A stretch of DNA of 5,380 nucleotides from positions 1-5,380 of the forward strand of contig JAIUMG010000232.1 of assembly GCA_022565655.1 (NCBI GenBank), in the 5' to 3' direction. Made by a program: the position numbers and the translations under genes. The DNA is from Alkalimonas sp. (GTDB lineage Bacteria; Pseudomonadota; Gammaproteobacteria; Enterobacterales; Alteromonadaceae). The notes beneath the pieces are model-generated. The model did no database searches, was not told the DNA's origin, and saw only the letters and a list, made by a program, of their open reading frames with translations. Shown one piece after another: positions 1 through 5,380 of this stretch. Numbering within the stretch: the stretch's first letter is position 1; every line of letters begins with the position of its first letter.

Positions 1-35
1 AATTTCATCCAGAGGCGATTCTCTCGGATGAAATT
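1..35. repeat. 14-bp imperfect inverted repeat inside pabA
   Basis: Bases 1-10 (AATTTCATCC) are the exact reverse complement of 26-35, and 11-14 (AGAG) pair with 21-24 (CTCT). Base 25 is left as a single bulge and 15-20 form a six-base loop. The repeat lies wholly in coding sequence, over the pabA active-site codons His173 to Ile182. The left arm touches the window edge, so the stem may be longer than seen. It is not followed by a T-run on the visible side, so a terminator role is not supported on the plus strand, and the minus side cannot be judged because the sequence ends. Confidence 0.75.
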
Positions 36-546
36 GCACCCCGTACAATGGCAACGTGTGATGTCGAAAGGCCATTAATTCATCCTTACTGCCATCATCC
101 CTTAGCGTCCAGGCCAGGCACTCAAACTCAGCCGGAAGGCTGTTGGCATCCACCACCAGCGAATGATAGCGGGTAATGCTAAGTGGATTGGGTACATCAG
201 CAAACAGCTCAGTGCCAAGGTGATGGATCCAACTATTCTTGCCATGCATTACCTGACGAGCTCGTATTACTTTAGCACCATAAGCCTGAGCGATGGCTTG
301 ATGCCCTAAGCAAACTCCCAGAATGGGCAGCTTACCAGCACAATGCCGGATCGCGGCCATTGAGATACCGGCATCATCAGGGGTGCCAGGCCCCGGAGAA
401 ATAACCAGGTAATCCGGTGCTAACTGTTCAATACCGGCCACATCAATGGCATCGTTGCGCCGCACCAGCACCTGCTGACCTAACTGCTGAAAGTACTGCA
501 CCAGATTCCAGGTAAAGGAATCGTAATTATCAATCATCAGTACCAT
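1..546 (-). CDS. pabA: Aminodeoxychorismate synthase component II (glutamine amidotransferase, PabA), 3' end outside window
   Basis: This gene encodes the class I glutamine amidotransferase subunit that releases ammonia from glutamine for PabB, which makes 4-amino-4-deoxychorismate, the precursor of p-aminobenzoate and folate; it acts in the cytoplasm. The 182 visible codons start at ATG 546, giving MVLMIDNYDSFTWN, which lines up with the first residue of E. coli PabA (MILLIDNYDSFTWN). Other visible motifs are SPGPGTPDDAGIS (residues 50-62), the nucleophile elbow GVCLGHQ with Cys79, VMHGK (99-103), TRYHSLVV (125-132) and GVQFHP (169-174) with His173. The Shine-Dalgarno is weak (GGG seven bases before ATG). 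Some 10-15 C-terminal residues should lie beyond the window. The oddity is HPRES where the family has HPES: one extra Arg (175) separates catalytic His173 from Glu176. TrpG of anthranilate synthase is the main alternative, and the same protein may serve both enzymes in some bacteria; the residue pattern favours PabA. Confidence 0.93.
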   Translation of the reverse strand, partial: MVLMIDNYDSFTWNLVQYFQQLGQQVLVRRNDAIDVAGIEQLAPDYLVISPGPGTPDDAGISMAAIRHCAGKLPILGVCLGHQAIAQAYGAKVIRARQVMHGKNSWIHHLGTELFADVPNPLSITRYHSLVVDANSLPAEFECLAWTLRDDGSKDELMAFRHHTLPLYGVQFHPRESPLDEI

Positions 547-560
547 AATAGAACCCAGAA

Positions 561-578
561 GCTCCCGCACAGCGGGGC
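561..578 (-). other. Short GC-rich hairpin in the gap before pabA, function unknown
   Basis: In the 45-base gap between the cyclase stop and the pabA start, CCCGC and GCGGG pair around a three-base loop, and two more pairs can be added across a bulged A on the minus strand. On the minus strand a T-run (CTTTTT) comes before the hairpin, not after it; the bases after it are TTCTGGGTTC. It therefore lacks the form of an intrinsic terminator for the upstream genes. It could be a weak attenuating or RNA-stabilising structure ahead of the pabA ribosome site, or chance. Confidence 0.3.
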
Positions 579-591
579 AAAAAGCTGTAGT

Positions 592-2223
592 CTAGGCAAT
601 AACTCGATTTCGGCCAAGCGATTTCGCTTGATAGAGCTTTTCATCCGCAGCATTTAGCATAGTCTCTGAATCAGGAAAGCCTGAATCGCTGCATGCTATA
701 CCCGCTGAAAAGCTACAATGAAAATCATGACCCAATGCGTGAAAAGCAATACTGCGAAAACTATCCAGCATCGCTTGCAGCATCAGCAGTGCATCATCGC
801 TGGAACATTCTGGCAGCACTAAAACAAACTCCTCACCACCATAACGACCTGCTTTATCGGTGCGGCGAATACGCTGCTGTAGTAGAGTCGCCAATGTGGT
901 GATAACCACATCACCAATGGCGTGGCCGTATTGGTCATTAACGGCTTTAAAATGATCGATATCCAGCATTACCAAACTAAAATGTTTATCACTTCGCTTT
1001 GAACGCTCAAACTCAAGTTGAGCCGCTTCTTTAATGGCACTGTGCTTGATTAAACCAGTTAAGCTATCTTTCTCAATCAAATCACGCAGTTCACGACTGC
1101 GTGTTAGTCGAACTTTAACAGCCTTAACCAGTTGTTGCTCGCTGATAGGCTTGGTCAAAAAATCATCAGCACCAAACGCCATGGCTTTAAGTTGTTGAGC
1201 TTGATCCTGCTCTGCTGATAAGTACACGATCGGTAAACTTTTTAAAGCATCATGTTGACGAATAACCCCAGCCAGCTCCGGCCCGGTGTAGGTAGGCATA
1301 TGCAAATCCATCAGGATAAGCTCAGGCTGAAAATGCAAAATATCCTGGATGATAGTTTTAGGCTCGGTTAACACCATGCAATCAATACCCGCAGCTTGTA
1401 AGGTAAGAGCGTAATGCTCAGCTAAAAGCGCATCATCATCCATAATGCACACCCGTCCCTTTTGTTGGGATGTAAGTTGCATCAATTCGGTAATCCGCCC
1501 CAACATAGCAGGTATATCTAAAGGCGACACATAAAAAGCCCGTGCCTGATAACGAGCCGCCTGAATACGCAAGTCAAAGTCATCCGTCGTTGTATAAAGC
1601 ATCCAAGGAATACCCTTGACTTGCAGTGCTTCCAGCAAATCAGTGTGCTCAAATACTGTACTGTCGTCACTATCGAGGCTTAAGGTACAGTAGACAAGTG
1701 CTGGGCTTTCTTGTTTTAAGGCTAGCAAGCAAGCATCAAAATCGCTGAATGCTCGGATTTGATAATCAAATGCGCTAAGCTGCGAGCTCAGTTCGTCTTT
1801 TAATTTTTGGTTATCCAACAATAACCAAAGCTGGTTGGTTTCATTTACTACGACAGGCTGCCTGGCTTTCTCAGCGACACCACCTGAAATAAGGCTATCG
1901 ACGCTTTGTGTGAAGTGCTCTGCTTTGGCAACAAGTTCTCGTAAGTGACGTTGCTTTAATGTCGGGGATTTTTCCAAACCAAGCGCCAGCTGCTCTATCT
2001 GTCTGGCCGCTTTTCCTAGCTCATGCAGCCCAAAGGTACCACAGGAGCCTGCAAGCTGGTGGCTATCAGCAATAACTGCGGCCAATTGTGTATCTTCGCC
2101 CTCAGCTAACTGCCTGGTAGCCTCAAGCAATCTTGTTGCTTTGCCGCAAAGAGTCCCAATAAACCGTTGCTGTAAGACGACATAACGCTGCTGATTTTCA
2201 CCTGTTTTTTTACTGGATACCAC
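592..2223 (-). CDS. Hpt-REC-REC-GGDEF response regulator, probable diguanylate cyclase
   Basis: This 543-residue soluble protein probably makes cyclic di-GMP from two GTP under phosphorelay control. The domains in order are as follows. Hpt lies at about 10-110, with HQLAGSCGTFG and candidate phospho-His55. A degenerate receiver spans about 130-248: Thr180 sits where the phospho-Asp belongs and Ser233 where the conserved Lys belongs. An intact receiver spans about 256-378, with acidic Asp262-264, phospho-Asp306 (ILMDLHMP) and Lys358 (TKP). GGDEF spans about 384-543, with DSLTGL, LDIDHFK (Asp421), NDQYGH, active-site GGEEF (462-466), the RxxD inhibitory site Arg453-Asp456 five residues before it, and the closing GRNRV. 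The GTG at 2223 was chosen as start because AGGAGG lies four bases upstream and the Hpt domain begins directly after it. A longer frame from ATG 2349 would overlap the kinase gene by 118 bases and adds no domain. The usual guanine-contacting Asn after DxLTGL is Lys393 (GLIKHS), a variant to note. The likely partner is the kinase gene 8 bases upstream. Confidence 0.9.
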   Translation of the reverse strand: MVSSKKTGENQQRYVVLQQRFIGTLCGKATRLLEATRQLAEGEDTQLAAVIADSHQLAGSCGTFGLHELGKAARQIEQLALGLEKSPTLKQRHLRELVAKAEHFTQSVDSLISGGVAEKARQPVVVNETNQLWLLLDNQKLKDELSSQLSAFDYQIRAFSDFDACLLALKQESPALVYCTLSLDSDDSTVFEHTDLLEALQVKGIPWMLYTTTDDFDLRIQAARYQARAFYVSPLDIPAMLGRITELMQLTSQQKGRVCIMDDDALLAEHYALTLQAAGIDCMVLTEPKTIIQDILHFQPELILMDLHMPTYTGPELAGVIRQHDALKSLPIVYLSAEQDQAQQLKAMAFGADDFLTKPISEQQLVKAVKVRLTRSRELRDLIEKDSLTGLIKHSAIKEAAQLEFERSKRSDKHFSLVMLDIDHFKAVNDQYGHAIGDVVITTLATLLQQRIRRTDKAGRYGGEEFVLVLPECSSDDALLMLQAMLDSFRSIAFHALGHDFHCSFSAGIACSDSGFPDSETMLNAADEKLYQAKSLGRNRVIA

Positions 2224-2227
2224 TTCG

Positions 2228-2233
2228 CCTCCT
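2228..2233 (-). promoter_or_regulatory. Shine-Dalgarno AGGAGG deciding the GTG start of the cyclase
   Basis: The minus strand reads TAGGAGGCGAAGTG: a strong AGGAGG, four spacer bases, then GTG at 2223-2221. The first bases of this site are also the last bases of the kinase TAG stop (2234-2232). No other in-frame ATG occurs before residue 209, which lies inside the first receiver domain, so this site fixes the start. A ribosome ending the kinase would stand on the site, which suggests translational coupling. Confidence 0.8.
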
Positions 2234-5200
2234 ACCGCTCGCAACCCAATGATGATTGCAGTGGAAAGCGCACGTAAAAACGCGCACCTTGGTGGTAGCT
2301 GCAATCTAAACCAATACTGCCCTGCATTCCTTCGACCAGCTCTTTGCATAGTGCCAAGCCTAAACCCGTCCCACCTTTTTCTTTGGCACTGCTGGCGTCT
2401 GCCTGAGAGAAGCGCTGAAATAGTTTATCGACAAAAGCAGATGGCACCCCACTTCCTTGATCTTGCACGGCAATTTCAAGTTGTTGTTGCACAACGCTAG
2501 CTTGAACCACCACATTGCCATTGACGGGTGAATACTTCATCGCATTTGAAAGTAAGTTAGCCAGCACTTGCTGCAAACGATGCTTATCGATTAACACATG
2601 AGCTTGCTTTGCAGGCTCATAAACGTCAAGCAACAAGGTTAAATTTGATTTTTCGGCATAGGTAGAATGATCGGCCATGGCTTGCTGCAAAATAGGCAAG
2701 ATACCTTGTGATTCGAGTTCAAATGACATTTTACCCGCAATCAGTTTTTCAATATCCAATAAGTCATTGATTAAGTGCTGCAAACGCCCGCTATTACTGG
2801 CAGCAATCTCAAGCAACTTCTGGCCTTTTTCATTCAGCATAGTGCTTTGCGTCGCCTGCAATAGCTTCAAAGCTCCATTAATCGAGGTTAGCGGCGTTCT
2901 GAGCTCATGACTCACTGTAGAAATAAAGTCATCTTTCATCTGTTGCAACCGCATCCGCTCCGTTACATCCTGCACTGAGCCAATCATCATCAGCTCGGGG
3001 TTATCCGCTTCTGGGAACATTTGTGCCAGTTCATGCACCCAGCGGATCTCACCATCAGGACGGATAATTCGGTGCACAACATCATGTAAGCCAGTGTGCT
3101 TTGCTCGCTCTTCACTGGCAGTAACCAAATGAGTATCATCTGGATGCACGGTACTTTGAAACAATGCTACGCTTGGTTCTGTCGTTGCTTCATCAAAACC
3201 AAACAGGTCATAGATCATCGGCGACCACCACAGCGCCCCGGTTTTTAGTGAAGCCTGCCAGTAACCGATTTGCGCTTGCTGGCTGGATAACTCCAAGCGT
3301 TGCTGCGCCAGATGCAACTGCTCATTGGCCTGCTCCAAAGCCAAATAATGCTGCTTCGTTTCGGTAATATCGTAGATATAACCATGCCACAGCACACTGC
3401 CATCCGGCATCGCTTCAGGCATGGCTCGGCCTGAGAGCCAAATGAAATCGCCTCGCTGGTTAACCACCCGATATTCATGTTGCCATAAAGACAACTCCAC
3501 TCTGGAGCGCTCAATGCTATCTGTCAAAGCTGATAAATCGTCAGGCAGGATGCACTGAAACACCTGACTGGCATCTGCTTTGGCTTCTTCCGGGCTCACC
3601 CCATAAATTTTTTTTAGATTGGCGCTGGCGTAAGGGAAGCCGGAACGGCCATCCGGCCATTGCTGGAACTGATAGACCACACCTGGAAGCTGCTCCGCTA
3701 GCTTGAGTAGCTGTCGCTTTAATGTTTTTTCATTGGTCACATCGAGAATGAAACCATCGAGGTAGCGCAGGCTACCATCTTCGTTGTATTCACCCATGCC
3801 ACGCTCTTCGACATAGCGCTCAGAGCCGTCTTTATGCAGCACCCGGTACTGAAATGACCAACTGTTTTTTTCTGCGACGGCTTTGGCGATCTCATCTTCC
3901 AATCGCTGGCTATCTTCCGGATGTATAACACTGGCATAGCTGCGTACTTTATTCTGAATAAAGTCACTGGCCGGATAACCGGATAAAGGGTCAATGCTGC
4001 CACTCATGTACACCATGGTCCAGTGCTTATCAGCCAGGCAACGGTAAGTGATACCAGGGATATTCGCTACCAAAGTCTGAAACTGATCTCGACTTTCTCG
4101 TAGAGCCTGCCGCACCTGCATTTCCTGAGTCAAATCCATGTGGCTACCCACCATGCGGATGGGCTTGTTGTCCGCAGACCATTCAATCACTTTACCAAGG
4201 CAGCGAACCCAAACCGTGGAGCCATTTTTATGCCGATAACGCACCACATTATCAAAGGGAGTCACCCCTCGGCTGGCGATATGCTGCTCAAAAGAAGTCA
4301 GTATTTTAGGGAGATCGTCCGGGAAAACTATTTTTTGCCAGGCTTCGGGGGAATTTTCCATCTCATCATCGTGATAACCAAACATCATTTTGAAAGACGG
4401 ACTCAGATACTCGGTATTGTCCTGAATATACCAATCCCAGTAGCCAGCCATAGTTTGCTCCAGGATTTGTTCAAACAACCACTTTTGATCTTGCAGTTGC
4501 TGTTCGGCTTGCTTTTGCTCGGTGATATCGGCATGGGTGCCATACATCATCAAAGGCTTGCCATCGTCTGTCCAACTGACCACCCGGCCGCGATCATGCA
4601 CCCAGACCCAATGACCCGCTTTGTGTTTCATCCGGCACTTGACATCGTAAAAATCCAGCTCCCCCTGAAAATGCTGCTCTAATAAAACACTCGACTGCTT
4701 TAGATCATCTGGGTGCGCCAGAGCAGCCCAGGTTTCAATGCTGATGGGCGCGAGCTCTTCCAGCGTGTAGCCTACAATTTCAGCCCAGCGCTCATTGAAA
4801 ATAGTAGCACCGGTTTGTACATTCCACTCCCAGGTAGCAATACAAGTTCCTTCCAGTACAGAGCGATAACGCAATTCACGCTCTGCCAGTTGATTATGTG
4901 CTTGCTCTTGCAAGCGATCCTGAATTTCCTGTTGAATAGCGTCAGCAAATTGCCGCACTATCTGCTGCTCTTGCTCATTCAATGCACGTGGCTGACTGTC
5001 TATCACGCAGAGAGTGCCAATATTGAAGCCATCTATGTTTAACGGTGCTCCGGCGTAAAAACGAATATTAGGTGGCCCAGTCACCAGGGGGTTATCGGCA
5101 AAACGGACATCCAGGCTGGCATCCGGCACCTGAAAAATATCCTCGCCTAAAATCGCATGGCCACAAAAAGAAATATCCCGGCCCGTTTCACAGGCTTCAA

Positions 5201-5380
5201 GCCCCTGACGGGATTTAAACCACTGCCTGCTTTTATCGACCAGTGAGATCAATACAATCTCAGTTTGCAGACATTGCTGCACCAAAGCGGTGAGTCGATC
5301 AAAACGCGGCTCACTGGCAGTATCCAGCAAACCAGTTTGTTGCAATGCTTTTAAACGCTCAGCCTCATTCGTCGGTAAAT
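2232..5380 (-). CDS. Soluble GAF-PAS(x5) sensor histidine kinase, 5' end outside window
   Basis: This is a cytoplasmic sensor that should autophosphorylate on His and pass phosphate to a receiver. Some 1048 residues are visible, numbered here from the first whole codon at 5378. The frame stays open to the window end and reads LPTNEAERLKAL, the usual lead-in to this GAF type, so the TTG at 5345 is not the start and only a few residues are likely missing. GAF spans about 15-155 (SFCGHAIL, FYAGAPL, IGTLCVID). Five PAS/PAC units follow at about 169-288, 300-418, 431-548, 560-673 and 697-807, each closing in D(I/L/V)T. A Gln-rich coiled linker (about 677-700) precedes the fifth. HisKA spans about 813-880 with VSHELRTPL, phospho-His824 (codon 2907-2909). 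HATPase_c spans about 925-1042 with N box LLSNAMKYSP (Asn945), G1 DQGSG (973-977), F box LFQRFSQ and G2 GGTGLGLAL (1002-1010), so it looks catalytically complete. There is no membrane segment, signal peptide or receiver. No LOV cysteine motif was seen, and the ligands cannot be read from sequence. The cyclase 8 bases downstream is the likely target. Confidence 0.92.
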   Translation of the reverse strand, partial: LPTNEAERLKALQQTGLLDTASEPRFDRLTALVQQCLQTEIVLISLVDKSRQWFKSRQGLEACETGRDISFCGHAILGEDIFQVPDASLDVRFADNPLVTGPPNIRFYAGAPLNIDGFNIGTLCVIDSQPRALNEQEQQIVRQFADAIQQEIQDRLQEQAHNQLAERELRYRSVLEGTCIATWEWNVQTGATIFNERWAEIVGYTLEELAPISIETWAALAHPDDLKQSSVLLEQHFQGELDFYDVKCRMKHKAGHWVWVHDRGRVVSWTDDGKPLMMYGTHADITEQKQAEQQLQDQKWLFEQILEQTMAGYWDWYIQDNTEYLSPSFKMMFGYHDDEMENSPEAWQKIVFPDDLPKILTSFEQHIASRGVTPFDNVVRYRHKNGSTVWVRCLGKVIEWSADNKPIRMVGSHMDLTQEMQVRQALRESRDQFQTLVANIPGITYRCLADKHWTMVYMSGSIDPLSGYPASDFIQNKVRSYASVIHPEDSQRLEDEIAKAVAEKNSWSFQYRVLHKDGSERYVEERGMGEYNEDGSLRYLDGFILDVTNEKTLKRQLLKLAEQLPGVVYQFQQWPDGRSGFPYASANLKKIYGVSPEEAKADASQVFQCILPDDLSALTDSIERSRVELSLWQHEYRVVNQRGDFIWLSGRAMPEAMPDGSVLWHGYIYDITETKQHYLALEQANEQLHLAQQRLELSSQQAQIGYWQASLKTGALWWSPMIYDLFGFDEATTEPSVALFQSTVHPDDTHLVTASEERAKHTGLHDVVHRIIRPDGEIRWVHELAQMFPEADNPELMMIGSVQDVTERMRLQQMKDDFISTVSHELRTPLTSINGALKLLQATQSTMLNEKGQKLLEIAASNSGRLQHLINDLLDIEKLIAGKMSFELESQGILPILQQAMADHSTYAEKSNLTLLLDVYEPAKQAHVLIDKHRLQQVLANLLSNAMKYSPVNGNVVVQASVVQQQLEIAVQDQGSGVPSAFVDKLFQRFSQADASSAKEKGGTGLGLALCKELVEGMQGSIGLDCSYHQGARFYVRFPLQSSLGCER

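Noticed and set aside
561..590. Intrinsic terminator between the cyclase and pabA
   Set aside because: The hairpin is short and its T-run lies on the wrong side for minus-strand transcription. On the plus strand it is followed by A residues, so neither direction has terminator form.
589..617. Promoter-like TTGGCC, 17-base gap, TAGACT on the minus strand before pabA
   Set aside because: Each hexamer matches only four of six consensus positions and lies mostly in cyclase coding sequence. The match is no better than chance would give, though a separate pabA promoter here is possible.
2224..2349. N-terminal extension of the cyclase frame from ATG 2349
   Set aside because: It overlaps the kinase catalytic end by 118 bases, its residues match no part of a domain and are Arg-rich as expected from a shadow frame, and its ATG has GGA directly against it with no spacing. 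The GTG at 2223 has a far better ribosome site.
3245..3514. 89-codon minus-strand open frame (and the similar one at 3737-4003)
   Set aside because: Both are out-of-frame readings within the kinase PAS coding sequence, which is unbroken across them.
4140..4682. 180-codon plus-strand open frame
   Set aside because: It lies antisense to the PAS1-PAS2 region of the kinase, whose protein shows clear domain motifs. The plus-strand product shows no recognisable motif, so it is a shadow.
5343..5345. TTG at 5345 as the kinase start
   Set aside because: The frame stays open upstream and encodes NEAERLKAL, the conserved lead-in of this GAF type, so the start lies beyond 5380.

Overview
The window holds three genes, all on the minus strand and tightly packed. 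In transcription order they are a large sensor histidine kinase (2232 to beyond 5380, 5' end cut by the window edge), a response-regulator diguanylate cyclase (592-2223), and the glutaminase subunit of aminodeoxychorismate synthase, pabA (1-546, 3' end cut by the window edge). Coding sequence fills almost everything. The only non-coding stretches are 8 bases between kinase and cyclase and 45 bases between cyclase and pabA. No RNA genes, mobile elements, CRISPR arrays or convincing terminators were seen, and the plus-strand open frames are shadows.

The PabA sequence follows Escherichia coli PabA closely along its length, and the GAF/PAS kinase and Hpt/REC/GGDEF cyclase are styles common in free-living aquatic Gammaproteobacteria. 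The base composition is balanced and uniform across the window. A gammaproteobacterium is well supported; a marine or freshwater Alteromonadales- or Cellvibrionales-like lineage is only a guess.

Region 2232-5380 encodes a soluble kinase with one GAF domain, five PAS domains in series, and a complete HisKA plus HATPase_c core. It has no receiver domain and no membrane segment. The cyclase begins 8 bases after the kinase stop, at a GTG whose Shine-Dalgarno sequence overlaps the kinase TAG. It carries Hpt, a degenerate receiver, an intact receiver and an active-looking GGDEF domain with an RxxD inhibitory site. The two genes look like a cognate pair that converts cytoplasmic or redox/ligand cues sensed by GAF/PAS domains into changes in cyclic di-GMP. 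The direction of phosphate flow is unusual to think about, because the Hpt and both receivers sit in the output protein rather than in the kinase.

pabA is a folate-synthesis gene and probably has no functional link to the signalling pair beyond co-orientation. Its visible 3' end carries two oddities at the same place: an extra codon between the catalytic His and Glu, and a 14-bp imperfect inverted repeat covering that codon.
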